From: an uncultured Actinoplanes sp.
GTDB lineage: Bacteria; Actinomycetota; Actinomycetes; Mycobacteriales; Micromonosporaceae
Direction of reading: 5' to 3'
DNA length: 5,505 nt
Assembly (NCBI GenBank): GCA_934667465.1
Contig: CAKUMG010000469.1
Location: forward strand, 1-5,505
Shown: piece after piece, positions 1 through 5,259 of the stretch
Numbering within the stretch: the stretch's first letter is position 1
Layout: each line of letters starts with the position of its first letter
The notes under the pieces: model-generated
Databases searched by the model: none
The model's input: the letters and a program-made list of their open reading frames with translations, nothing else
Told to the model about the DNA's origin: nothing
Made by a program: the position numbers and the translations under genes

Positions 1-1000
1 GACCGCGCCCGCCACCCCGGCGGAGGTCGCGCCCCGGCGGGCGATCATCCGGCCCGCCGGCAGCCCCGCCACGATCGACCCGGCACCCTGCGCGCTGGTC
101 AGCACGCCCACGAACGTGCTCGGCAGCCCCAGATCCTCGGTCACCAGCGCGAACTGCGCCGCCGTCGTCAGCCCCGACGCCCCGATCGCGACGGCCGCCA
201 GCGCCACGGCCACGCGCACCTCCCGTACGGCTGCCAATGCCTCGAACCCCGCCCGGAACGCCCCGCGACGGGTGACCGAAATGATCGGAACGACCGGGGC
301 GACCGGGGTCACCGGCGCGACCGGGGTCACCGGAGCGACCGGAGCGACCGGGGTCACCGGAACAGCCGGAGCCACCGGGGTCACCGGAACAGCCGGAGCC
401 ACGGGGGTGACCGGAGCATCGGTCGGTTCGGGGCCGGGCGCCGGCGAGCGGGGTGGAGGGGCGGCGCAGTCCATAGAGCACGGCCCCCGCAACCGGCAGC
501 ACGGCGCTGATTCCCGCGACCAGTCCACCGCCCTGCCAGCCGTAAAGCGCCGCGCCCACCAGCGGCGCGACCAGCTTCATGCCCTCCTGCGCGCTCGACC
601 GCCACCCGTTGACGTCGCCGAGCCGGCCCGGCGGGACCGCCCCCGGCAGCAACGCCGACTCGGCCGCGTCCAGCCGCACGTAGCTCACCCCGTAGCCGAG
701 CGACACCACGTAGATCAGCCACGCCTGCCCCGGCCCTCGCACCGCGAACAGCGTGCACAGCAACACCGCCAGCCCGGTGTTCACCCCGATCGCGAGCGGC
801 CGCCGCGGGAGCCGGTCGACCAGCCCGCCCAGCCACGGCCCGGCGAGGGTCGGCGCGTAGACGCACAGGCCGGCCAGCCCGGCGAGCCCCGGAGATCCCG
901 TCAGGTCGAGGGTCCAGATGCCGCTGACCAGTGCCATCGCGCCGCTGCCGAAGCCGGCGAGCACCGACGCGGCGACGAACAGGGCGACGTTACCCCGCAT
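1..1000 (-). CDS. MFS exporter (12-TM type), 3' end outside window, internal frame break
   Basis: Inner-membrane proton-driven efflux transporter of the major facilitator superfamily; substrate unknown. The start is ATG at 1000-998, preceded by GGGAGGT four bases upstream. Residues 1-180 give six membrane helices (about 5-27, 38-60, 69-87, 91-109, 139-157, 158-178). The loop-2/3 signature is clear at 58-71 ([14 protein letters not shown]). After the TM6 end (LYGLRR, about 461-478) this frame degenerates into Arg/Gly/Ser. The next reading frame then carries a Pro-Val linker and TM7-TM8 ([20 protein letters not shown]..., [20 protein letters not shown]) ending with a second GRMIARRG signature near the window edge. 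One extra base between about 415 and 475 explains the switch; the CCCC runs at 449-460 (minus strand) are likely places. Removing one C gives a smooth join, [19 protein letters not shown]. The gene may be a true frameshift mutant or intact with a sequence error. It follows the HTH gene by 67 bp on the same strand, so it is probably co-regulated. The drug/siderophore exporter subtype (DHA3-like) is inference. Confidence 0.85.
   Translation of the reverse strand, partial: MRGNVALFVAASVLAGFGSGAMALVSGIWTLDLTGSPGLAGLAGLCVYAPTLAGPWLGGLVDRLPRRPLAIGVNTGLAVLLCTLFAVRGPGQAWLIYVVSLGYGVSYVRLDAAESALLPGAVPPGRLGDVNGWRSSAQEGMKLVAPLVGAALYGWQGGGLVAGISAVLPVAGAVLYGLRRPSTPLAGARPRTDRCSGHPRGSGCSGDPGGSGCSGDPGRSGRSGDPGRAGDPGRPGRSDHFGHPSRGVPGGVRGIGSRTGGARGRGAGGRRDRGVGADDGGAVRAGDRGSGAAEHVRGRADQRAGCRVDRGGAAGGPDDRPPGRDLRRGGGRG
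289..414 (-). repeat. 14-unit 9-bp tandem repeat encoding a (Pro-Val-x)n linker
   Basis: Fourteen contiguous 9-base units are visible on the plus strand, with variants GGTCACCGG, AGCGACCGG, AACAGCCGG and similar, often paired as 18-base units. Read on the minus strand in the C-terminal MFS frame, each unit encodes Pro-Val-Thr, Pro-Val-Ala or Pro-Ala-Val. The region therefore forms an extended Pro/Val-rich cytoplasmic linker between TM6 and TM7. The other frame of the same DNA gives a Gly/Ser/Cys/Pro/Arg run unlike any MFS loop, which supports the frame choice. Whole-unit changes in copy number would keep the frame. Confidence 0.9.
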
Positions 1001-1064
1001 GGGACCTCCCGGATCGAGCCGTTGCGACTCACATCCTGGGAACTCGGCCGGTTCCGCGGCAAGG

Positions 1065-1085
1065 CTGTCAACTGCGCGTTGACAG
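1065..1085. promoter_or_regulatory. Palindromic operator candidate before the MFS gene (site B)
   Basis: Perfect 8-bp inverted repeat, CTGTCAAC and GTTGACAG, separated by five bases. It shares the core GTCAAC-N5-GTTGAC with the palindrome at 1555-1575. It overlaps the last codons and TGA stop of the HTH gene and lies 65 bp upstream of the MFS start codon. The minus strand contains TTGACA (1071-1066) but no -10 box at 17-18 bp. A weak alternative promoter is TTGCCG (1062-1057), 18 bp, CAGGAT (1038-1033), which would put the palindrome just upstream of the -35 box. Binding by the adjacent HTH protein is inference. Confidence 0.65.
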
Positions 1086-1553
1086 GGCGTCGCCGACCTT
1101 GCGGGACGCCAGCCGGACGTACCCCGGGAGCACGTGTACGGCCCTCAGATCCCGTACGGCATGCGCGGCGAGCGAGAACAGCCCGCCCGGCGGCGCGTCG
1201 AGGGCCGCGGCGACCGTCACCCGCACGAGGTCCGCCCGTGGGAACCGTCGCTCCCACCGCTGGTCGGCGGCGATGCTCCGGTGCAGGTCGGCGACCGCCT
1301 TCCGGAGCGCGACGATGCTGGGCGAGTACGTCAGGTCCTGGCCGTGCCGCCGTGCGCGGGACGCCGCCACGAGCCGCTGGCGGCGCTGCTCGGCGGCCTG
1401 CCTGCTGGCCAGCCCGAGACCCGCCGCGATCTGCGCCCAGGTCGCCCCGGCCTGCCGCGCCCGCTCGATCATCTCGAGCTCCCGCTCGTCCAGCCGCGCC
1501 CGCGCCGCCCCGATCTCCACGAGCGGGGCAAGGTCGGCGGGCGTCGCACTCAT
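1068..1553 (-). CDS. Small helix-turn-helix DNA-binding protein, putative regulator of the MFS gene
   Basis: 161-residue cytoplasmic protein, probably a transcriptional regulator. Residues 21-33 form an acidic helix ([13 protein letters not shown]). A helix-turn-helix follows at about 36-61 ([13 protein letters not shown], then recognition helix [11 protein letters not shown]). The C-terminal part is mixed helical and basic (about 78-161), with no transmembrane segment and no known ligand domain that I recognise. Similar short actinobacterial HTH proteins are sometimes annotated as 'HSP18 transcriptional regulator'; I recall this only loosely. The start is ATG at 1553-1551. No in-frame start is seen for at least 60 bases upstream, and there is no Shine-Dalgarno sequence, so translation may be leaderless or weak. 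Its start abuts one palindrome (1555-1575) and its stop lies in a second with the same core (1065-1085), which suggests autoregulation and control of the exporter 67 bp downstream. It is insulated upstream by the terminator at 1629-1657. Confidence 0.88.
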   Translation of the reverse strand: MSATPADLAPLVEIGAARARLDERELEMIERARQAGATWAQIAAGLGLASRQAAEQRRQRLVAASRARRHGQDLTYSPSIVALRKAVADLHRSIAADQRWERRFPRADLVRVTVAAALDAPPGGLFSLAAHAVRDLRAVHVLPGYVRLASRKVGDALSTRS

Positions 1554-1554
1554 C

Positions 1555-1575
1555 GCGTCAACAACACGTTGACGC
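1555..1575. promoter_or_regulatory. Palindromic operator candidate at the HTH gene start (site A)
   Basis: Perfect 8-bp inverted repeat, GCGTCAAC and GTTGACGC, with spacer AACAC, ending one base before the ATG of the HTH gene. Core and spacing match site B at 1065-1085 exactly (GTCAAC-N5-GTTGAC), while spacers and outermost bases differ, so it is not a simple copy. A protein bound here would block the start region of the HTH gene. A possible -10 box TACGAT lies upstream at 1612-1607 (minus strand) without a clear -35 box. Confidence 0.7.
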
Positions 1576-1628
1576 CATCGAGGATGTGCTCCGGACCCAC
1601 TGCACCATCGTACGGAGAAGAACGAGCA

Positions 1629-1657
1629 GGGCCGCCCTCCGCTGTGGAGGACGGCCC
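1629..1657 (-). terminator. Intrinsic terminator after the DUF4190/septum-formation gene
   Basis: Twelve-pair stem (1646-1657 with 1629-1640, one T-G wobble) closed by a five-base loop ACAGC. It begins 14 bases after the TAA stop at 1672-1674. On the minus strand it is followed by a moderately T-rich stretch (GTTCTTCT). It separates this gene from the HTH/MFS unit. Confidence 0.8.
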
Positions 1658-1671
1658 GGTTCGGTGGTTCG

Positions 1672-2526
1672 TTACTTGCGCAGCGAGCCCGTCATCGGGG
1701 CGCCGCCCTTGGTCGCGATGCAGGTGACGCCGCGGTCCAGGGACCACGACTCCTTCAGCGGGTGCAGGTAGAACAGCTCGATCGACGGGTCGTCGTCGTC
1801 CGAGTAGCCCGAGAACCGGATGCTGCAGCCGGCCTCGGCCTGCTTGGCCACGGCGGCGTCGCCGGGCCAGGCGCCCGCCGGCAGGTCGTAGGTGGCGAAG
1901 ACCTCGCCCTCGTGCGGGGAGCCGCACGGCGTCTTCGGGATGTCCCGCACGTCCGGGGACTCCTGCAGGCTGTTGACGCAGTCGCCGGTCCGCAGCGAGG
2001 TGACCGAGATGTCGCCGGAGAAGTCGTCCTTGCGCTCCTCGAGGCCGCCGAGGATGCCGATCGTGACGAGCGTGCCGAGGCCCAGGAGCCAGAGGCCGGA
2101 GAGGGACAGGCCGGCGATGGCCAGGCCGCGACCGCCCTGGCCGCGCTTGCGGATCTGGGACAGCGCGACGAAACCGAAGATCAGGCCGAACAGGATGCCG
2201 CCGAGGATGCCGAAGATCAGCGAGGCGATGGCGAAGCCGTTGGTGCCCGCGGACTGCGGCGTCCCGCCGGGGTAGCCGGGCTGGGCCCCGTAGGGCGGGA
2301 CGTCGGTGTAGGCCGGCGGGCCGGAGTAGGGAGCACCGGGCTGCGGCTGACCATAGGAGCCGGGCTGACCGTAAGCGCCGGGCTGACCGTAAGCGCCGGG
2401 CTGGCCGTAAGCGCCGGGCTGCGGCTGGCCATAGGGGCCGGGCTGCGGCTGACCGTAGGGACCGGGCTGCGGGGCGCCGCCGGACACGGGCTGGTCCGGG
2501 GTGGGGGCGGGGTACTGGTCGTTCAC
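1672..2526 (-). CDS. DUF4190-type membrane protein with C-terminal septum-formation-like domain
   Basis: 284-residue cell-envelope protein of unknown exact role. Residues 1-94 are a disordered, cytoplasmic Pro/Gly/Tyr/Gln tail with repeated AYGQPG and PYGQPQPG units. Two hydrophobic helices follow at about 97-121 and 134-160, joined by a basic loop ([12 protein letters not shown]), typical of DUF4190. Residues 170-284 form an outside domain starting [13 protein letters not shown], resembling the actinobacterial 'septum formation' family (Pfam Septum_form, from memory). Its four cysteines (183, 201, 234, 269) could form two disulfides. The reading frame is open upstream to 2700, but that extension is Arg/Pro-rich and unlike protein. 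I chose GTG at 2526-2524 because the protein then starts [13 protein letters not shown], and a TAGCGT -10 box seven bases upstream fits a leaderless transcript. The gene is single, between terminator-like hairpins on both sides. A role in septation is known only by family name. Confidence 0.9.
   Translation of the reverse strand: MNDQYPAPTPDQPVSGGAPQPGPYGQPQPGPYGQPQPGAYGQPGAYGQPGAYGQPGSYGQPQPGAPYSGPPAYTDVPPYGAQPGYPGGTPQSAGTNGFAIASLIFGILGGILFGLIFGFVALSQIRKRGQGGRGLAIAGLSLSGLWLLGLGTLVTIGILGGLEERKDDFSGDISVTSLRTGDCVNSLQESPDVRDIPKTPCGSPHEGEVFATYDLPAGAWPGDAAVAKQAEAGCSIRFSGYSDDDDPSIELFYLHPLKESWSLDRGVTCIATKGGAPMTGSLRK
2335..2466 (-). repeat. 18-bp imperfect tandem repeats encoding AYGQPG / PYGQPQPG units
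   Basis: The plus strand shows repeated GGGCTGACCGTAAGCGCC-type 18-base units, with GGCTGCGGCTG inserts in the longer versions. They encode residues about 21-64 of the DUF4190 protein, which is low-complexity and probably disordered. Several adjacent units are identical or differ by one base, so the array is a likely site of copy-number change that keeps the frame. Confidence 0.85.
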
Positions 2527-2533
2527 CCCCGGC

Positions 2534-2539
2534 ACGCTA
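2534..2539 (-). promoter_or_regulatory. Candidate -10 box (TAGCGT) for the DUF4190 gene
   Basis: Minus-strand TAGCGT fits the actinobacterial TANNNT pattern and ends seven bases before the GTG start. Transcription would start at or next to the first codon, giving a leaderless mRNA. No good -35 hexamer is visible at 17-18 bp. A GGGGG run directly touches the GTG and is too close to act as a ribosome binding site. Confidence 0.4.
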
Positions 2540-2683
2540 CAAGCGGACCGGATTCCGCGTTGCCCCGTCCGGCGCTCCCCAGGTGTCAATCCGGCAACAC
2601 CTCCCGCGCCGCGCCGCCGCCGGGCCGGACACGACGACCGGCACCCGGGCGGCGGCACGCGAGCCGCGGTGGGAGACATGGCA

Positions 2684-2726
2684 GGGCGGCCGGCGAGCAC
2701 CCCCGTACTTCACTCGCCGGCCGCCC
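2684..2726. terminator. Perfect 14-bp stem-loop, possible terminator or structured RNA
   Basis: GGGCGGCCGGCGAG (2684-2697) pairs perfectly with CTCGCCGGCCGCCC (2713-2726) around a 15-base loop. No T-tract follows on either strand, so it would be a U-less terminator of the kind often predicted in actinobacteria. It lies upstream of the DUF4190 promoter and downstream of the HNH gene. Confidence 0.5.
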
Positions 2727-2750
2727 CGTTCCGGGTCTGCCCCCGGAGGG

Positions 2751-2776
2751 CCGCCCCAGGCCGGAAACCGGGGCGG
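2751..2776 (-). terminator. Terminator-like hairpin, second copy of the post-HNH element
   Basis: CCGCCCC (2751-2757) pairs with GGGGCGG (2770-2776), with an inner GG/CC pair and one bulged A around loop CCGGAAA. Together with the flanking AAGT it repeats the hairpin at 2810-2836 at 59-bp spacing. The loop is identical, and the stem is kept despite a base change and a one-base deletion. Confidence 0.5.
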
Positions 2777-2809
2777 AAGTATCACTCCGGCCGCGAACAC
2801 CGGAGCGGA

Positions 2810-2836
2810 CCGCCCCGGGCCGGAAACCCGGGGCGG
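2810..2836 (-). terminator. Terminator-like hairpin after the HNH gene
   Basis: CCGCCCCGGG (2810-2819) pairs perfectly with CCCGGGGCGG (2827-2836) around loop CCGGAAA, 16 bases past the HNH stop codon. No T-tract follows. Position and stability make it the probable primary terminator of the HNH gene, with the copy at 2751-2776 as backup. Confidence 0.65.
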
Positions 2837-2852
2837 AAGTCGATGGGTCAGG

Positions 2853-3296
2853 TCAGAGGGACGCCGCTTCGGTCCAGCTGGGGGCGGACGGGCGCCGGCG
2901 CAGCGGCATGCGCGCCTCGGCAGGCGTACGGTCGCCCTTGCGCTGGTTGCACCTGCCGCACGCGGCGACGGTGTTGGACCACGTGTTGCCGCCGCCGCGG
3001 GAGCGGGGCAGGACGTGGTCGATGGTCGAGGCGGTGCCGCCGCAGTAGGCGCAGCGCCGGCCGTCGCGGCTCAGTACGCCGGCGCGGGACCAGGCCGGGC
3101 CGTGGCTGTGCCGCCAGCGGGTGACCACGTAGCTGACCAGGCGCACGACCGTCGGGACGGGGAAGACGCCGATCCGGGCGTCGGGGCGGGCCTCCTCGAC
3201 GACCGCGACCTCGCGGAACAGCATGCGGATGGCGTGCCGGACGCTGACCCGGTGCAACGGTCCGGAGTCGGCGTTGAGTACGAGGACCACGCTCAT
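2853..3296 (-). CDS. HNH endonuclease family protein
   Basis: 147-residue cytoplasmic protein of the HNH nuclease family, which cuts nucleic acid with a metal ion bound in a beta-beta-alpha fold. The N-terminus (VVLVLNADSGPLHRVSVRHAI) is the typical lead-in of the small HNH proteins widespread in actinobacteria. The nuclease core runs from about 79 to 121: CAYC (C82, C85) and CGRC (C113, C116) make the zinc knuckle. IDHVLPRSRGG supplies D93-H94, and NTWSN and CNQRK supply the N108, N117 and K120 positions. All key residues are present. The start at ATG 3296-3294 is well fixed by GGAGGTGA eight bases upstream. The start in another frame at 3342 gives an Arg-rich shadow. It is a single gene with its own promoter (3447-3475), a structured leader and a downstream hairpin. 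Nothing nearby suggests a restriction, phage or homing context, so its biological job is unknown. Confidence 0.93.
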   Translation of the reverse strand: MSVVLVLNADSGPLHRVSVRHAIRMLFREVAVVEEARPDARIGVFPVPTVVRLVSYVVTRWRHSHGPAWSRAGVLSRDGRRCAYCGGTASTIDHVLPRSRGGGNTWSNTVAACGRCNQRKGDRTPAEARMPLRRRPSAPSWTEAASL

Positions 3297-3355
3297 CGCG
3301 GGTCACCTCCCCCTGTTCTCCACACACGACGGTGCGCAGCACGGAGGGCGGGGCG

Positions 3356-3400
3356 TCACCCGGTGGGGCAGCCCCTGCTCGCGCGCCGGCAGGCCGTCAT
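3356..3400 (-). CDS. Possible 14-codon upstream ORF in the HNH leader
   Basis: ATG at 3400-3398 is preceded by AGGAG with a five-base gap, a good ribosome binding site. The frame reads MTACRRASRGCPTG and stops at TGA 3358-3356, 59 bases before the HNH start. It lies wholly inside the predicted HNH transcript (start near 3440). Such a peptide could act as a leader ORF that tunes HNH expression; two cysteines and three arginines are its only notable residues. It could equally be chance. No homology can be judged at this length. Confidence 0.35.
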   Translation of the reverse strand: MTACRRASRGCPTG

Positions 3401-3414
3401 GTGATCTCCTCTGC

Positions 3415-3433
3415 GGGCCCGCTTTCCGGGCCC
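3415..3433 (-). other. Hairpin at the 5' end of the HNH leader
   Basis: GGGCCCG and CGGGCCC form a perfect seven-pair stem with loop GAAAG (minus strand). It starts about seven bases from the predicted transcription start and ends just before the AGGAG site of the upstream ORF. It may stabilise the 5' end or affect access to that site. There is no T-tract after it, so terminator function is less likely. Confidence 0.5.
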
Positions 3434-3446
3434 TGTCGCTGGAGAA

Positions 3447-3475
3447 AAAGTAGGACGGATCCGCCCGCCGATCAA
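3447..3475 (-). promoter_or_regulatory. Promoter of the HNH gene (TTGATC-N17-TACTTT)
   Basis: On the minus strand, TTGATC (3475-3470) and TACTTT (3452-3447) are separated by exactly 17 bases, a good housekeeping-sigma promoter. This is the most AT-rich patch between the two genes. The transcript would start near 3440, giving a leader of about 144 bases before the HNH start codon. Confidence 0.6.
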
Positions 3476-3557
3476 CGCATTTAGCAGCGGCCTACGCAGT
3501 GGCGGGCGCGGCGGCGAAGGCAGCGGCGGACACAGCGGCGAGGAACGCGACGACGCC

Positions 3558-4205
3558 TCAGCGCAGCGCGCGGCGTACGGCGGAAGCGAGCTGGACCAGG
3601 CCGGCCAGGCCGAGCACCACCCAGACGATCACGGCCACCACGACGACCGCGCCGACATACGAGGGGGCGACGAAGCCGGCGAGCGCGGCCACGACGAGAC
3701 CGCTGATCGCGACGGAGACGCGGGTGGGGCGCTCACCGACGGTCACCACGCCGATCTCGTCCATGCCGGCGGCGGCGGCCCGGGCGCGGACGTACTCGTG
3801 CAGCCAGCTCACCGCGAGCGCCGCGACCGTGAGCCAGCCGGGGGCGCCGGCCACCCAGAACGCCGCGAGCCAGGCCAGTTCGCCGAGCCGGTCGGCGACG
3901 GAGTCGTACACGTAGCCGAGTCTGCTGACCCGCCCGGTGACGACAGCGGTCGCGCCGTCGAGGGCGTCGGCGAAGCTCGCGAGCAGCACGAGCAGCGCGC
4001 CCGCCGGCAGCGGCACGAACGGGACGAGCGCACAGAGCAGCAGGCCCGCGGTGGTGACGACGGCCGGGGTGGCGCCGATCCGGCCGAGCAGCGAGCCGCC
4101 GCGCCAGGCCAGGCGGATCCAGCCGCGGACCACCGGTGACGCCGTACGCGGATCGAAGCCGCCGTGCAACGCCGACCAGGCCGCCGCGTAAGCCTCCCAG
4201 GTCAC
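3558..4205 (-). CDS. CDP-alcohol phosphatidyltransferase family membrane protein
   Basis: 215-residue integral membrane enzyme family that moves a phosphatidyl group from a CDP-lipid to an alcohol in phospholipid synthesis. The signature helix pair is present: D80-x2-D83-G84-x2-A87-(V88)-x8-G97-x3-D101-x3-D105. All four metal-binding aspartates are intact. The usual Arg of the D-G-x2-A-R signature is Val at 88. A second family-like patch, [14 protein letters not shown] and VGERPTRV, occurs at 137-163. Hydrophobic segments lie at about 48-78, 110-134 and 165-205. The GTG start at 4205-4203 overlaps the metF TGA in the sequence GTGA, and no Shine-Dalgarno sequence is visible, so translation is probably coupled to metF. 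The acceptor alcohol (glycerol-phosphate, inositol-phosphate or other) cannot be told. No clear terminator follows; the next 80 bases are Ala-coding GC-rich sequence before the HNH promoter. Confidence 0.9.
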   Translation of the reverse strand: MTWEAYAAAWSALHGGFDPRTASPVVRGWIRLAWRGGSLLGRIGATPAVVTTAGLLLCALVPFVPLPAGALLVLLASFADALDGATAVVTGRVSRLGYVYDSVADRLGELAWLAAFWVAGAPGWLTVAALAVSWLHEYVRARAAAAGMDEIGVVTVGERPTRVSVAISGLVVAALAGFVAPSYVGAVVVVAVIVWVVLGLAGLVQLASAVRRALR

Positions 4206-5206
4206 GCGGCGGACGAACCGGCCGCGGCGGACGAACCGGCAGCGCCGCCGGCGGAAAAAGCAGACGAACCGGCAGCGCCGGCGGCGGCGTCGGCGGTAAA
4301 GGCCGTGCCCGAGAGCTGCTGCCAGACCTCACGCGTCGCCGTGGAACGGTTCATGGTGATGAAGTGGATGCCCGGCACGCCCTCGGCGAGCAGCCGCGCG
4401 CACATCTCGGCGCACAGCTCGATGCCCAGCGCGCGCACGGCGGCCGGGTCGTCGGCGAGCCGCTCGAAGCGGGCCAGCAGCCCCGGCGGGAACGGCGCGC
4501 CGGAGAGCTGCGCCGCCCGCTCGATCGTGCCCATCCGCAGGACCGGCATGACGCCCGGCACGATCGGGGTGTCGCAGCCCGCGGCGCCGACCCGGTCGCG
4601 CAGCCGCAGGTATTCGTCGGCCTCGAAGAACATCTGGGTGATCGCGAAGTCGGCGCCGGCCCGGCACTTGCGGACGAAGTTGCGGGTGTCGGCGTCGGTG
4701 TCGGCCGAGCGGGGATGCTTGTGCGGGAAGGCGGCCACGCCGACGCTGAAGTCCCCGGTCTCGCGGAGCAGCCGGACCAGGTCCTCGGCGTAGAGCACAC
4801 CCTCGGGGTGGCGCACCCACTCGCCCATCGGGTCGCCGGGCGGGTCGCCGCGGACCGCGAGGACGTTGCGGATGCCGGCGCCGGCGAGCTTGCCGATGAC
4901 GTTGCGCAGCTCGGCGATCGAGTGGTTGACTGCGGTCAGGTGCGCCATCGGCAGCAGCGTGGTCTCGGTGGCGACGCGCTCGGAGACGTCGACTGTCGTG
5001 TCGCGGGTGCTGCCCCCGGCGCCGTACGTGATCGAGACGAAGTCGGGCCGCAGCGGCTCGAGCTCGCGGATCGTCTGCCAGAGCAGCGTCTCGGCCTCGG
5101 GCGTCTTGGGCGGCATGAACTCGAACGAGAACGTGGGCCGCGAACCGCGGACGAGGTCGCCGATCGACGGCGTCGCCGGGAGCCGGGAGGGAAGACCGAG
5201 AGCCAC
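4202..5206 (-). CDS. metF: Methylenetetrahydrofolate reductase
   Basis: Cytosolic enzyme that reduces 5,10-methylene-THF to 5-methyl-THF, the methyl donor for methionine synthesis. Family motifs occur in order: [10 protein letters not shown] with the catalytic Glu29, [14 protein letters not shown] (58-71), HLTAVNHS (89-96), [12 protein letters not shown] with Asp121, AFPHKHP (159-165), [15 protein letters not shown] (180-194, Gln191), PGVMP (217-221) and [17 protein letters not shown] (279-295). The family usually ends near here at about 300 residues. This protein adds about 36 Ala/Gly/Ser residues encoded by DNA repeats. Differences from the E. coli-like pattern (AFPHKHP where AYPExHP is usual) may mean altered flavin binding, as reported for some mycobacterial enzymes; this is inference. 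The GTG start at 5206-5204 is six bases after a TAGAGT -10 box, so the mRNA is probably leaderless. It is first gene of an operon with the phosphatidyltransferase and divergent from a polyprenyl synthase. Confidence 0.95.
   Translation of the reverse strand: MALGLPSRLPATPSIGDLVRGSRPTFSFEFMPPKTPEAETLLWQTIRELEPLRPDFVSITYGAGGSTRDTTVDVSERVATETTLLPMAHLTAVNHSIAELRNVIGKLAGAGIRNVLAVRGDPPGDPMGEWVRHPEGVLYAEDLVRLLRETGDFSVGVAAFPHKHPRSADTDADTRNFVRKCRAGADFAITQMFFEADEYLRLRDRVGAAGCDTPIVPGVMPVLRMGTIERAAQLSGAPFPPGLLARFERLADDPAAVRALGIELCAEMCARLLAEGVPGIHFITMNRSTATREVWQQLSGTAFTADAAAGAAGSSAFSAGGAAGSSAAAGSSAA
4212..4287 (-). repeat. Short direct repeats in the 3' end of metF
   Basis: GACGAACCGGC occurs at 4212-4222, 4230-4240 and 4263-4273. 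The last two extend to about 25 bases with a single mismatch, spaced 33 bases apart. They encode the GAAGSSA units of the Ala/Gly/Ser tail of MetF and end just before the start codon of the overlapping phosphatidyltransferase gene. All spacings are multiples of three, so the frame is kept. Confidence 0.75.
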
Positions 5207-5212
5207 ACGCCG

Positions 5213-5218
5213 ACTCTA
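5213..5218 (-). promoter_or_regulatory. -10 box (TAGAGT) of metF, leaderless promoter
   Basis: Minus-strand TAGAGT matches TANNNT and is followed by six bases and then the GTG start. This places the transcription start at the first base of the codon. There is no Shine-Dalgarno sequence and no recognisable -35 hexamer. Confidence 0.55.
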
Positions 5219-5247
5219 CCGGCGCAGGTCGGGGCCGGGCGACCCGC

Positions 5248-5253
5248 TAGGTT
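5248..5253 (+). promoter_or_regulatory. -10 box (TAGGTT) of the polyprenyl synthase gene, leaderless promoter
   Basis: Plus-strand TAGGTT matches TANNNT and is followed by six bases and then the GTG start at 5260. This is the same geometry as the divergent metF promoter. The two -10 boxes are 29 bp apart, so the polymerase footprints would overlap. Confidence 0.55.
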
Positions 5254-5259
5254 GGGCGC

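Larger units (their letters stand above)
2527..2852. other. Gene-free, hairpin-rich interval between the HNH and DUF4190 genes
   Basis: No reading frame here reads like protein on either strand. The right two thirds hold four stem-loops in a row: 2684-2726, 2751-2776, 2785-2805 (CTCCGG with CCGGAG, nine-base loop) and 2810-2836. The left third, about 2540-2680, holds only the candidate DUF4190 promoter. The layout fits stacked terminators of the HNH gene followed by the promoter of the next gene. An unannotated structured RNA cannot be excluded. Confidence 0.6.

Noticed and set aside
608..613. Further GTTGAC half-sites (608, about 1972, about 4925) as operators
   Set aside because: None has the partner GTCAAC arm at five-base spacing, and all lie in well-explained coding sequence.
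381..866. Minus-strand 161-codon frame inside the MFS gene
   Set aside because: It is the third frame, Arg/Gly-rich, and has no membrane helices; neither MFS half uses it.
116..1771. Long plus-strand open frame (551 codons)
   Set aside because: It is antisense to the MFS and HTH genes, rich in Arg/Pro/Ala and repeat-derived Gly-Ala-Thr, and has no domain. GC-rich coding DNA commonly gives such shadows.
2335..2466. Regular repeats as a CRISPR array
   Set aside because: Units are directly adjacent with no unique spacers and encode a Gly/Pro/Tyr/Gln tail in frame.
2527..2700. Upstream extension of the DUF4190 gene to an ATG at 2700
   Set aside because: The added 58 residues are Arg/Pro/Gly-rich and cross one side of a strong hairpin. 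The GTG at 2526 has a suitable -10 box and a typical N-terminus for the family.
1762..3048. Plus-strand open frame of 428 codons and nested plus frames
   Set aside because: Antisense to the DUF4190 and HNH genes; composition is Arg/Gly/Ala-rich and it crosses an intergenic hairpin region without any protein signal.
2853..3296. HNH gene as a homing endonuclease, phage or restriction module
   Set aside because: It is flanked by ordinary chromosomal genes with its own promoter and terminator, and no methylase, terminase or intron boundary is visible.
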